From positions 282,379 through 346,378 of the forward strand of contig NKIH01000006.1 of assembly GCA_002255925.1 (NCBI GenBank): a stretch of 64,000 nucleotides of DNA, given 5' to 3'. The position numbers were made by a program, and so were the translations under genes. Positions within the stretch are counted from its first letter, which is position 1, and each line of letters starts with the position of its first letter. The DNA is from Burkholderiales bacterium PBB6. Lineage in GTDB: Bacteria > Pseudomonadota > Gammaproteobacteria > Burkholderiales > Burkholderiaceae_C. Positions 45,512 to 54,493 of the stretch are shown in pieces. Below the pieces are notes generated by a model. The model had not been told where the DNA came from, ran no database searches, and was given only the letters and a program-made list of their open reading frames with translations.

Positions 45512-47248
45512 TCAGCGGGTTCGGTGCTTGTCCGTGTACATCGCCTGGTCAGCCCGCCGGATCAAGGTGGGCGCATCACCACCATCTGCCGGGAAGCTGG
45601 CCGTGCCGATGGCCATGCCCACGCTGGTCGTGTGGCCCTCGGGCAGGCAGTTCAGTGGCAAGCTGAACGCTTCCGTCAGCTTGTGGACGACCGCCTGCAT
45701 GTCGCCTTCACCCTGCACGTTGTCGAGCAGCACCACAAATTCATCTCCGGCCCAGCGGGCGATCAGGTCGTGGTCACGTAGCGTTTCGCGCATGCGCCCG
45801 GCCAGTTCAGACAGCACCTCGTCCCCGGTGTCATGGCCATGCTGGTCGTTCACGGCCTTGAAGCCGTTGACATCCATGAACAGCACGCCAAAGGGCTGGG
45901 CATCGCCCTGGCGACGCTGTTGCGTGATGCGGTCTTCAATGCGCCGCAGCATCACCTCCCGGCTGGCCAGGCCGGTGAGCCGGTCGGTGGCCAATCGGCG
46001 CTTCATGGCGGAAAAGCTCTGCGCCAGATCACCAATCTCGTCCCGGCGCTGGATGTTCAGCGGCGTGTCATAGCGGCCCTCCCCCACCTGCCGCGCTGCC
46101 ACGGCCAGCTTGCGCAGATCACGCGAGACCACGCCGAGGCTGAGCAAGCCCACGCCCACCACCCCACCTGAGGCCAGCAGGCCCAGCAGCACCGTCTGCA
46201 CGGTGTTGTCGGTCACCGATTTCAGGAAGTCATGGCGCGGCACGGCCACCACGATGAGCCAGTCGAGGCCGGCGTTGTCACGGATGCGGGCCTGCGCCAG
46301 CTGCACCGATTCGCCGTCCGGCCCGTCGATGCGGGCGGAGCGCGTGCCTTGCCAGTCGCGCCCTTCGTCAGCCTCGTCACCGTTGCGACGCAACTTCAGC
46401 GCAGCGGCGTAACTGGCCGCCAGCAGCCGGTCGCCGCTGACACTGGCGGGCAAGCGCTCCGGGCGGCCATCGGCACCGCGCCGCAGGTAGTCACCCCGCG
46501 ATGTGGCGATCAAGTTGCCATCGGGCTCGACCACGAAGGCGATGCCGTTGCGGCTGAGCGGCAAGGCCTTCACGAAAGCGCTGAGGTGGTGCAGCGACAC
46601 GTCGGTGGCCACCACGCCGCCGAGCTGGCCGGAGGGCGTCAGCACCCGGCGGGCGCGTGTGGCCACCAGCTCGGTGGTGCGGAAGTCGATGTAGATCGAG
46701 GTCCAGGTTTCGGTGGAAGCCCGGCTGGCGGCCTGGTACCACGGGCGTTGGCGCGGCTCGAAGACCCGCTGCTCCACCTCGGGCTCATGGAGTGCGCCAT
46801 GGATGCCCTTGAACTTCCACACGGTGCGCGGCCCTTCAGACGCCGTGCGCAGCCGCAGTTGCGCATCGTCTTCGCCGTCGCGCCAGACGCCCAGGAAGTG
46901 CCCCTGCTCGTCACCGTAATAGGCGTAGTTGTTCAGCTCGCGGTGCACAGAGGTGGCCAGCCAGAAGCGGGTGCGCAGGCTGTCCACCTCGTCGGCCAGA
47001 CGCCTGGGGGCGGTCACGCCCCGGGGGAAGGCCATTTCCAGCACCGCGCCGGAGCCGAAGACGTGTTTTTCAACCGCTTGGGATATTCGCCCGACTGTCT
47101 CGGAGAGCAGTTGCTCCGAGAGGTTGTCTACCGCGGTTCTACCCGCCTGGTAGGACAGGCTGCCCAGCAGCAGGGACAGCATCAACACCAGCACCACATA
47201 GGGCACGGTGAGCAGTTGGCGCAGGCTCAACCAACGAAATAGCGGCAT
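45512..47248 (-). CDS. Membrane-bound diguanylate cyclase with Cache-type sensor and HAMP
   Basis: A 578-aa protein. N-terminal transmembrane helix (about 15-35), a large periplasmic double-Cache-like sensor (about 40-335), a second helix (about 340-362), HAMP (about 362-415; RDEIGDLAQSFSAMKRRL) and a GGDEF domain (about 415-575). The active site reads RWAGDEFV (AGDEF variant) after LFMDVNGFKAVNDQHGHDTGDE. An I-site RDHD lies five residues before AGDEF, implying product inhibition. It makes cyclic di-GMP that could act on the MshEN domain of MshE. GGAGAG precedes the ATG. Confidence 0.9.
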   Translation of the reverse strand: MPLFRWLSLRQLLTVPYVVLVLMLSLLLGSLSYQAGRTAVDNLSEQLLSETVGRISQAVEKHVFGSGAVLEMAFPRGVTAPRRLADEVDSLRTRFWLATSVHRELNNYAYYGDEQGHFLGVWRDGEDDAQLRLRTASEGPRTVWKFKGIHGALHEPEVEQRVFEPRQRPWYQAASRASTETWTSIYIDFRTTELVATRARRVLTPSGQLGGVVATDVSLHHLSAFVKALPLSRNGIAFVVEPDGNLIATSRGDYLRRGADGRPERLPASVSGDRLLAASYAAALKLRRNGDEADEGRDWQGTRSARIDGPDGESVQLAQARIRDNAGLDWLIVVAVPRHDFLKSVTDNTVQTVLLGLLASGGVVGVGLLSLGVVSRDLRKLAVAARQVGEGRYDTPLNIQRRDEIGDLAQSFSAMKRRLATDRLTGLASREVMLRRIEDRITQQRRQGDAQPFGVLFMDVNGFKAVNDQHGHDTGDEVLSELAGRMRETLRDHDLIARWAGDEFVVLLDNVQGEGDMQAVVHKLTEAFSLPLNCLPEGHTTSVGMAIGTASFPADGGDAPTLIRRADQAMYTDKHRTR

Positions 47249-47424
47249 GGAACTCTCCGGAACAACCTGCCTGGCCCGAGGCCTTGGCAGGGGGGTGGCG
47301 CCGCAACGTCACCCGATACATATCGATGTCAAACAGTCTAGGAGTCAAGACCATCGATCCCGGAAATACCACCGCCGTGTGCTGGCACTGCATCACGAGT
47401 CAGCAGCAGCTTCGCCACAAATGG

Positions 47425-47467
47425 AAAAACCGCCTTGACACCGCATCACTGCGGAAAGTCAAGACGG
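47425..47467 (-). terminator. Terminator of the small DUF3149 gene
   Basis: On the minus strand CCGTCTTGAC pairs with GTCAAGGCGG with one mismatch, enclosing a second CCGC/GCGG hairpin, and ends in TTTTT. It lies about 45 bases past the stop of the small gene. Confidence 0.8.
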
Positions 47468-47511
47468 CTCTTGCACGTGCGCCCATGGCGCTTGGCGAAT
47501 GCAGCCCCCGC

Positions 47512-47676
47512 TCAGGCCTTCTGTGCGGCCTGACGGGCCCGCTCGGCGGCCTCGTCCATCTGGACATGTTTGATGAAGTAGCGCGTGTAGAACGCGCCCA
47601 TGCCCAGGGTGATGGCGATGACCAAGGCGCTCAGCAGGCCGTAGTCGGTGGTGAAGAAGTCGGTGAGTGCGTGCAT
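47512..47676 (-). CDS. Small single-helix membrane protein, DUF3149-like
   Basis: A 54-aa protein that is easily missed: N-terminus HALTDFFTTDYGLLSALVI, a transmembrane helix (about 14-32), then YTRYFIKHVQMDEAAERARQ and a short polar tail. The TDYGLLS start followed by a helix and FYTRYFI matches the small DUF3149 membrane family of Betaproteobacteria as I remember it. GGAGG stands six bases before the ATG. Own terminator downstream. Function unknown; probably an inner-membrane micropeptide. Confidence 0.8.
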   Translation of the reverse strand: MHALTDFFTTDYGLLSALVIAITLGMGAFYTRYFIKHVQMDEAAERARQAAQKA

Positions 47677-47816
47677 GTGGTGCCTCCGGTTGATCGCCCT
47701 GCGCGGGCCTTGGTGTCATCAGACACCGACCGGGCGCACCGGTTTTTGCGACAGCGCAAAGGCGCCGGGCCATGCTGCGACCACTCACCGGCCTTTCCGG
47801 GAAAGCTTGATCCTGG

Positions 47817-49364
47817 TCAGACGGCGGGAACGCTGCCGGGCGCGGGCGTTGAGGCCAGCCACGCATCGACATCGGACTTCAGGCTTTCCAGATCGGCCTG
47901 GCGCGAATACATCATGTGGCCGGCGGCGTAGTGGTGGTGCTCGATGCGCGGCCGCACGCTGGCCGGGATGTCGAGCTGGTCCAGTGCCCAGTCGGACGCG
48001 CTGTAGGGCGTGCCCAGGTCATACAGGCCACTGGCCACGAACACGCGCAGGTGCGGCTGACGGCGCAGCGCACGGGCCAGATCGGGCGACGTGCAGGCAT
48101 AGCTGTTGCCCTGGGCCTTGCCGCGGTTCCAGTTCCACTCGCTGTTCACTGCCGGGTTGAAGATCATGTAGCGGCGCGAGGACTGGAAGCCGAGGTCTTG
48201 CCCGAAGTGCTGCAGTCCCGCCATCGTGAACGGTGCATTGATCGCCTCCATGCCCGGATCGAACCCCATCGTGGCCTCTTGCGGCAGAGCCATGGGCGCG
48301 GTGCTGCGCGCGTCCAGACGGCCCACCAGGTGGCCCTGCGGCCGCAGCAGTTCTGCGAAGAAGGTGTTGTCGGTGATGCGCATGTTCTTTTGCGCCACCA
48401 GCGACGACGGCAAACCGGTCAGCTCGGACAGGCGTCGCTGCACTTTCAGGCGGCTGCGTTCATCGAGCCGGGCACCGAGGTGAAGCGCGGCCAGGTAGTC
48501 TTCAGTGACGAAGGACTGCGCGGCCTCGCGAGCGGCTTCGGGCGATGCAGCCAGCGGGCCACGCAGCATGCCGTGGTACTGGGCCACGCCGGCCATCGCG
48601 GGCAGGTACAGGCCGTAGGGCAGGTCATTGCGGGGCGTGAATTCCAGCGCCTGGATGTCCATGGCCAGGGAGATGAGCAGCAGGCCCGACAGACCCACGC
48701 CGTCATCGATCAGCTTGTCGGCCATGCCGGCCACGCGGGTGGTGCCGTAGCTTTCACCGCACAAATACACCGGCGAGCCCCAGCGCTGGTGGCGGGTCAG
48801 CCAGGCCTGGATGACCTCGACCAGCGCGGCGATGTCGCCATCGACGCTCAGCATCTTCTTGCGCGCGTCGTCGCTGGCCGTGATCGAGTAGCCGGTGTGC
48901 GGCGGATCGATGAACACCAGGTCCATGCCCGACAACCAGCTGTGCGGGTTGTCTTCCACCGCGTAAGGCGGCGCCGGCATGTTGCCGTCATCCGGCACAC
49001 GCACGCGCTTGGGACCGACCGCACCCAGGTGCAGCCAGACAGATGAAGAACCCGGCCTGCCGTTGAAGACGAAGCACACCGGACGCTGAGCGTGCGTGGC
49101 GCCGTCCAGCGTGTAGGCGGTGGTGAAGATGGCGGCGTCTGCCTGGCCTGCGCTGGCCGAGCCTGCTGCCCCCATCACCGGCACAAACGCCGCGCACACG
49201 CTGTAGGCCAGCGTCTCGCCAGACACCGTGGTCAATCGGCCTTGCGACCTGGCCGGAGCGGCGGTGAGCGAGGCCTCGACGGCGTCGCGCTGGCGCTTGG
49301 CGGCGTCAGTGGCAGGGCTGTTGCCCTGGGGGGCGGCGTGGCTGGAGGAGTCAGACGTGCTCAT
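47817..49364 (-). CDS. S10-type serine carboxypeptidase-like peptidase
   Basis: A 515-aa alpha/beta-hydrolase of the S10 family. Oxyanion-hole segment is VFNGRPGSSSVWLHLGAVGP, the nucleophile Ser lies in YLCGESYGTTR, the Asp in ASGLYDLGTP and the His in YAAGHMMY. The stretch FIDPPHTGYS matches the S10 D-x-P-x-x-x-G-x-S region. No signal peptide is apparent (polar start SDSSSHAAP), so it may be cytoplasmic. Bacterial S10 homologues of this kind are poorly characterised; peptidase activity is inferred from motifs. Confidence 0.85.
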   Translation of the reverse strand: MSTSDSSSHAAPQGNSPATDAAKRQRDAVEASLTAAPARSQGRLTTVSGETLAYSVCAAFVPVMGAAGSASAGQADAAIFTTAYTLDGATHAQRPVCFVFNGRPGSSSVWLHLGAVGPKRVRVPDDGNMPAPPYAVEDNPHSWLSGMDLVFIDPPHTGYSITASDDARKKMLSVDGDIAALVEVIQAWLTRHQRWGSPVYLCGESYGTTRVAGMADKLIDDGVGLSGLLLISLAMDIQALEFTPRNDLPYGLYLPAMAGVAQYHGMLRGPLAASPEAAREAAQSFVTEDYLAALHLGARLDERSRLKVQRRLSELTGLPSSLVAQKNMRITDNTFFAELLRPQGHLVGRLDARSTAPMALPQEATMGFDPGMEAINAPFTMAGLQHFGQDLGFQSSRRYMIFNPAVNSEWNWNRGKAQGNSYACTSPDLARALRRQPHLRVFVASGLYDLGTPYSASDWALDQLDIPASVRPRIEHHHYAAGHMMYSRQADLESLKSDVDAWLASTPAPGSVPAV

Positions 49365-49429
49365 GCGGGGCGGCTCTTGAACTTTGAAGAGGCGCCACGA
49401 TACACCCGCTCCAGCCAGAGACAGCCGCA

Positions 49430-49484
49430 GCCGCCTTCAGGCCGCTTTCAGGCCGCTTTCATGCCGCCTGAAGGCCGCTCAGGG
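49430..49484. repeat. Five-unit 11-bp tandem repeat
   Basis: Units GCCGCCTTCAG, GCCGCTTTCAG, GCCGCTTTCAT, GCCGCCTGAAG and GCCGCTCAGGG follow each other. The array lies in the gap between the S10 gene start and the dioxygenase 3' end, and its last unit contains the dioxygenase stop codon. Confidence 0.6.
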
Positions 49485-50213
49485 GCCCTGGAAACCCACG
49501 GCACGGAAGGTCAGCACCAGGGTGTCGCGGTGACCCGCGCCTTGGGCGGCCAGTGGCTGGATCGGCGTCGACTCATGGATCACTCGCTCGTCGTCGAGCA
49601 GCAGCGTGCTGAACGGCTGGCTGAGGGTGAAGCGCTGGCCTTCGCGCCCTTCGGCGGCGAACACCCGGGTTTCGGCGCCCTTGATGCCCACGCGCGAGAT
49701 CAGCGTGACCGCCACCAGATCCACGCCGTCGCGGTGCGCGCCCTCCGGCGTCGGGCGGCCGATGCCGTCCGCGGTGTCGATGCGGAACGGGTGCGCTTCG
49801 ACGTACCAGGTCTGCACACCCTTCAGCGCCGACGCGCGGGCGGCCAGCAGCGCCAGCCAGCGGGCCCACAAGGGGTGCTCGGACAGCGCCGGCTCGATCG
49901 GGTCGAAATGCCGTTCGATGCCGCCGTGCAGCGCGTTGTACTCCACCGGTTGCCAGTGTGGGCGGTGGGGCACGGCACGCACCTCGTCGCCGTTGACGAT
50001 GTAGCAGCCGTGACGGCGGTAGCGGTAACGACCGCCGTCACGCAGGTAGCGGTCGATGGGCAGGCGGTCCCAGAAAGGCAGCCAGTCAGTGAGCGCCTCC
50101 GGCGGGGCGCCAAGCAAGTCGGACATGCCTTCGGCCGAGAGCACGGCAAAACCTTGCGCGGCCAGGGTGGCGTCCACCTCTTCAGAGGCGGTGATGGGGG
50201 GTGACAGCATCAT
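49479..50213 (-). CDS. 2-oxoglutarate/Fe(II) dioxygenase (PF10014-type)
   Basis: A 244-aa protein of the amino-acid hydroxylase type. HRDGVD provides the His-x-Asp of the metal triad, DDERVIHEST the second His, and HRDTLVLTFRAVG the Arg that binds 2-oxoglutarate. YRYRRHGCYIVNGDEV and WYVEAHPFRID match the family core; some relatives hydroxylate free amino acids such as isoleucine. ATG 50213 is chosen; an upstream TTG at 50240 would be within 13 bases of the eptA stop. It follows eptA closely on the same strand, so both may be cotranscribed. Substrate unknown. Confidence 0.8.
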   Translation of the reverse strand: MMLSPPITASEEVDATLAAQGFAVLSAEGMSDLLGAPPEALTDWLPFWDRLPIDRYLRDGGRYRYRRHGCYIVNGDEVRAVPHRPHWQPVEYNALHGGIERHFDPIEPALSEHPLWARWLALLAARASALKGVQTWYVEAHPFRIDTADGIGRPTPEGAHRDGVDLVAVTLISRVGIKGAETRVFAAEGREGQRFTLSQPFSTLLLDDERVIHESTPIQPLAAQGAGHRDTLVLTFRAVGFQGP

Positions 50214-50252
50214 GGGAACACTCAGGAGGCACTCGGCCAAAGAAGGGGCTGC

Positions 50253-51989
50253 TCAATGCGGCTTGCGGCAGGCCTGGAACAAGTCCATGGCGGGCTCGCG
50301 CACGCGGGTCTGAATGTCCATCAGGCCCAGCAGCGAATGGAAGAGATGATCGTGCGCGGCGGGCTGCGTGGCGCGCTGGCGCACGCAGTCCACATCCAGC
50401 CCGGCGCTGGCGGCAAAACCCGGCGAGAACCACATCACCATCGGCACACGGGTTTGCTGCTCAGGTGCGATGGCGTAGGGCACGCCATGCAGGAACAACT
50501 TGTTCTCGCCCAGCGATTCACCGTGGTCTGACACGTAAACCAGCGCGGTGTCGTACTGCGCGGACTGCTGCTTGAGGAAATCCACCGCGCGGGCCAGCAC
50601 ATGGTCGGTGTAGAGCAAGGCGTTGTCGTAGGCATTGACCACCTGCTCGGGCGTGCATTGCCGCAGGTCGGCGGTGTCACACGAGGGCTGGAACCGGGCG
50701 AATGCCGGCGGGTAGCGCTTGAAGTAGGCCGGGCCGTGATTGCCCAGCTGGTGCAGCACCACGAAGCGGCTGCGGCCCAGCACGCTGTCGGGCGACACGG
50801 CGGCTGAAGCGACGCCTGATGCAGCCGATGCCGTCGAAGCATTGGCCGGCACCACCAGCGGCTTCAGGGCGGCGCGGTCGAGGCCTTGCAGCAAGGCTTC
50901 ATCCAGGCAGCGCTCACCGTCGCACAGCGGGTCTGCGGCGTCGGCGCGCAGTTGCTCGCTCGGCAACCCGTCACACACACCCTTGCAGCCGCTCTGGTTG
51001 TCACGCCAGAAAACGCCCAGGCCGGCGCGGTTCATGACATGCAGCATCGACTGGCTGCCGCGGATGCGGTCTTCGTCGTAGTTGCGGCGGCCCCAGGGCG
51101 AAAACAGGCACGGCACCGAGACCTCGGTATTCGTGCCGCAACTCTCCACCTGCTTGAAGTTGATGAGGCCGGACACCTTGGCCAGCTCGGGCGTGGTCAT
51201 GCGGCTGTAACCCGACAGGCCCCAGTTCGCGGCGCGGGCGGTTTCGCCCAGCACGAACACCACCAGCACCGGCTTCTTGCGCTGCTGCCAGGCCGGGCCG
51301 GCCACGGCGTCTTCTCCCAGCACGGCCCGGGGGCGAGCGGCGGTGCGGGTGTCTGAAATGCCCACACGGGCCAGTGAATAGATGTAGTTGGCCGGCGTGA
51401 TGAGGTAGCGCAGCTCCTTGCGGTTGCGCATCAGCGAGCCGAAATCCTGGAAGACGGTCAGCACGGCACCGGCGCCCAGCAAGGCCGCCACCACCATCCA
51501 CACCACGCGGGTGGCCAGGGCGCGGCCCCAGGTGCGCTGACGCACACGCACCTTCCACAACAGGGCCAGTGGCAGCACGGCGTAGAACAGGAAGTGCGGC
51601 ACCATGCTCCAGGTGAAGAGCTCCCGGGCCTCATTCACGTCGGTGCGCAGCACGTTGCGCAGCATGCTCGGGTCAAGGTAGATGCCGAACTTGTCGATGT
51701 AGTACACCGCCGACGCCGTGGCCACGATCAGCACAGCCAGCAGCGGGCGCGCAATCCAGCGATGCATCACCAGGCCGAGCAGCAGGAAATGCAGCGCGAC
51801 CAGCATCACGAACATGGCCCCGGCAAACAGCCAGGTGGCCGGCAAGCCAGGCTCTCGCCCGGCCAGCACTTCACGCCAGAAAGGCAGGTTGCACGCCAAG
51901 GCAAACACCACCGCGGCGATCAGCGCCAGGGTGTCGGTACCAAGTTGCCAGCGGCCTTCGTGCCGCACAAACGGATTGCGTTCAGACAT
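50253..51989 (-). CDS. eptA: Lipid A phosphoethanolamine transferase
   Basis: A 578-aa inner-membrane enzyme: about five transmembrane helices (first 190 residues), then a periplasmic sulfatase-fold domain. The segment VFVLGETARAANWGLSGYSR holds the metal-site Glu, and CGTNTEVSVPCLFS has the nucleophile Thr288. Several disulfide cysteines and YVSDHGESLGENKLFLHG (zinc ligands) follow. Family members add phosphoethanolamine to lipid A and can lower polymyxin susceptibility; MCR enzymes belong here. The assignment is to a chromosomal EptA-type gene; actual resistance is not shown. Confidence 0.92.
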   Translation of the reverse strand: MSERNPFVRHEGRWQLGTDTLALIAAVVFALACNLPFWREVLAGREPGLPATWLFAGAMFVMLVALHFLLLGLVMHRWIARPLLAVLIVATASAVYYIDKFGIYLDPSMLRNVLRTDVNEARELFTWSMVPHFLFYAVLPLALLWKVRVRQRTWGRALATRVVWMVVAALLGAGAVLTVFQDFGSLMRNRKELRYLITPANYIYSLARVGISDTRTAARPRAVLGEDAVAGPAWQQRKKPVLVVFVLGETARAANWGLSGYSRMTTPELAKVSGLINFKQVESCGTNTEVSVPCLFSPWGRRNYDEDRIRGSQSMLHVMNRAGLGVFWRDNQSGCKGVCDGLPSEQLRADAADPLCDGERCLDEALLQGLDRAALKPLVVPANASTASAASGVASAAVSPDSVLGRSRFVVLHQLGNHGPAYFKRYPPAFARFQPSCDTADLRQCTPEQVVNAYDNALLYTDHVLARAVDFLKQQSAQYDTALVYVSDHGESLGENKLFLHGVPYAIAPEQQTRVPMVMWFSPGFAASAGLDVDCVRQRATQPAAHDHLFHSLLGLMDIQTRVREPAMDLFQACRKPH

Positions 51990-52129
51990 GGGGCGGCATT
52001 GTCACCTGCCCCAACAACACAAGTCGTGAAGATTCCCTGAAGGTCCCGGCAGCAGGACGTGACAATCGGCAACAAGGGCGATACCCGGTGTCGCCACATG
52101 ATGCTCCGACTTAGACTCGGAGGAAGAGA

Positions 52130-54493
52130 TTGACCACGCCAAGGCACCGGCAGCGCCCCATGAGCAACGAACCCCATTCCGCAGCCATGCGCCCGGCACT
52201 GCAGGCATTGATGGGCGACTGGCCGGTGGCGCTGGCCTGCCTGAATGCCAGCCACCGGGTCGAGTGGGTCAACCGGGCCTTCGAAGCACTGACGGGCCTG
52301 ACGCAAGCCGCGCTGCAAGGCCGGCCGATCGAAGACGTGTTGCCTCCGGCATTGCCTGAGCAGTCCTGGCGCAGCGGCCATCGCCCAGATGGGCATGCCT
52401 GGCATGCGCGCGAACACTGGTTGGAGCGCCCGGATGGGGGCCGCTGGCTCACCTTGCTCGACATGGCCGCCCTGGTGCCGCCGGGCGCAGACGCAGCCTT
52501 GCACCAGATGCAGCTGGCGGTCGATCTGGCGGACGTGATCATCTGGCGCCACGACCTGCGCACCGGCTACATCAACTGCAGCGAACGCGGCTGGAAGACC
52601 ATGGGCCGTCCGCCCGGCCCGCAGGGCTGGACGGGGCAGGAATTGCTGGCTCTGGTGCATCCGGACGACCGCATCCCGCTAGAAACCGCTTACCGCCAGG
52701 CCTTGGCCGGTCAGGGGCCGGTGGACGTGATGACCCGCTACATCACGCAGAACAACAGCTGGCGCCACGCCATGACGCGGCGGGTGCTGCAGCTTGATGC
52801 CGACGGCCAGCCGGAAGCGCTGGTGGGCGTCGCCATCGACATCAGCGAACGTGAGCGCGTGCTGGCCGAGCTGCACAGCGCCCACCAGCGCTTCACGCTG
52901 ATGGCCGATGGCGTGGGCATTGGCACCTGGTGGCATGACGTGGCTACCGGCGAGAACCACTGGGACGAACGCATGTGGGCCCTGCGCGGGCTACACCCGC
53001 AGCCTCAGGCGCCGTCCATCGAGGACATGCTGAACCTGGTGCACCCCAGCGACCGCGCGGCCGTGCGTCAGCAGATCAGCCGGCCGGCGGAGGCCTCACG
53101 CGCGCCGCATTACGAGTTCAGGGTGGTCCTGCCTGATGGGCGTGAGCGCTGGCTGGCTTCCCGCTCCGTGCAGGTGCTGGACGCCCAGGGCAACACCTTG
53201 CAGCGACTGGGTGCCAACTGGGATGTGACCGACGCCCGCCAGGCCGCCGCGGCCCGCCATGATCAGGCCCTGGCCCAGCGTGAAAGCCAGGCCAAGTCGG
53301 AATTACTGGCCCGGCTGAGCCATGAACTGCGCACGCCGCTGAATGCCATTCTGGGTTTCACCCGCCTGCTGATCACCGGCCAGGAGCACGACACCCCGGC
53401 AAGTCGTCAGGACAAGCTGGGCCACCTCCTATCGGCCGGCAACCACCTGCTGTCCCTGGTCAACGACGTGCTGCAACTGGCGCGGCCCGAGGAAGACCCC
53501 AACGGCCCGATCACGCTGATTGACCTTGCACTGGACGAGCTGGTGGCGCAGAGCCTGCCGATGTTGCACTGGCACGCCAGTGAACGACAGGTGCAGTTGA
53601 CCGCCGCCGTGCCCCCGCTGCTGACTGTGCGCGCCGACGCCTTGCGCCTGCGCCAGGTGGTGCTGAACCTGCTGAGCAACGCGGTCAAGTACAACCGGCT
53701 CGGTGGCAGCGTGCATGTCACGGCGCGGGGCGATGGCGACCTGGTGCATCTGGACGTGGTCGACACCGGCATCGGCATGGCCCCGGAACAGGTGGATCTG
53801 GCGTTCCAGCCGTTCCAGCGTCTGAGCCAGCCGGGGGCGGGTGTGGAAGGCGTGGGCATCGGGCTGGCGATTGTCAAAAGCCTGGTGCTGCGCATGGGCG
53901 GATCGATCGAGGTCAGCAGCCAACCCGGCCAGGGCAGCCGATTCAGCCTGACGCTGCCGCGGGGTGTGCAGGCACTGAGGCCGAGCGATGCCATCGCAAA
54001 CGCACCTGCCATGCCATTGCCGAGCACACCGACGGTGGCTTCAGCACCCACACCGCTGCCGTTCGGGGCCAGTGTTCCTTCTGGCGGGCTGCTCTACATC
54101 GAAGACAACCCGGTCAACGTGATGATCGTTGCAGAGCTGGCGGCACGACGCGGCCAGCCAGCCTTCTTCCATGCCGGCACCGGGGCCGAAGGCATGGCGC
54201 TGGCGCGGGCTCAGCGCCCCCGCCTCATCCTGCTGGACATGCACCTGCCAGACTGCCACGGGCAACAGGTGCTGGCGTGGCTGAAGGCTGATCCGGTGAC
54301 GCGTCACATCCCTTGCATCGCCCTCTCGGCGAACGCCTTGCAGGACGACATCGACCACGCCCTGGCCATGGGTTTCGCCGGCTACTGGACCAAGCCGCTG
54401 GACTTTGCGGTGTTCGAACGCACCATGAACACGGTGTTCGGCCCGCCTACCCAAGCGAACGCTGGCTCATCCATCGGACAAACGGGTATCTAG
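52130..54493 (+). CDS. Soluble PAS-containing hybrid histidine kinase
   Basis: A 787-aa cytoplasmic sensor with about three PAS regions (about 25-110, 115-245 and 250-385; the latter with PHYEFRVVLPDGRERWLASR), a HisKA domain with His398 in LARLSHELRTPLNAILGF, an ATPase domain (N box RQVVLNLLSNAVKYN, G1 VVDTGIGMAPE, G2 GIGLAIVK) and a C-terminal receiver with Asp703 (LILLDMHLPD). No transmembrane helix. The likely start is TTG 52130, with GGAGG six bases upstream; the ATG at 52160 has no ribosome-binding site. No cognate regulator is nearby; its stop codon shares four bases with the convergent imuB. Confidence 0.9.
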   Translation: MTTPRHRQRPMSNEPHSAAMRPALQALMGDWPVALACLNASHRVEWVNRAFEALTGLTQAALQGRPIEDVLPPALPEQSWRSGHRPDGHAWHAREHWLERPDGGRWLTLLDMAALVPPGADAALHQMQLAVDLADVIIWRHDLRTGYINCSERGWKTMGRPPGPQGWTGQELLALVHPDDRIPLETAYRQALAGQGPVDVMTRYITQNNSWRHAMTRRVLQLDADGQPEALVGVAIDISERERVLAELHSAHQRFTLMADGVGIGTWWHDVATGENHWDERMWALRGLHPQPQAPSIEDMLNLVHPSDRAAVRQQISRPAEASRAPHYEFRVVLPDGRERWLASRSVQVLDAQGNTLQRLGANWDVTDARQAAAARHDQALAQRESQAKSELLARLSHELRTPLNAILGFTRLLITGQEHDTPASRQDKLGHLLSAGNHLLSLVNDVLQLARPEEDPNGPITLIDLALDELVAQSLPMLHWHASERQVQLTAAVPPLLTVRADALRLRQVVLNLLSNAVKYNRLGGSVHVTARGDGDLVHLDVVDTGIGMAPEQVDLAFQPFQRLSQPGAGVEGVGIGLAIVKSLVLRMGGSIEVSSQPGQGSRFSLTLPRGVQALRPSDAIANAPAMPLPSTPTVASAPTPLPFGASVPSGGLLYIEDNPVNVMIVAELAARRGQPAFFHAGTGAEGMALARAQRPRLILLDMHLPDCHGQQVLAWLKADPVTRHIPCIALSANALQDDIDHALAMGFAGYWTKPLDFAVFERTMNTVFGPPTQANAGSSIGQTGI

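Noticed and set aside
47709..47770. Small hairpins (GGTGTC-ATCA-GACACC and CGCAAA/TTTGCG) after the S10 gene
   Set aside because: Short stems without a proper T-tract on the relevant strand; not strong enough for a terminator call.
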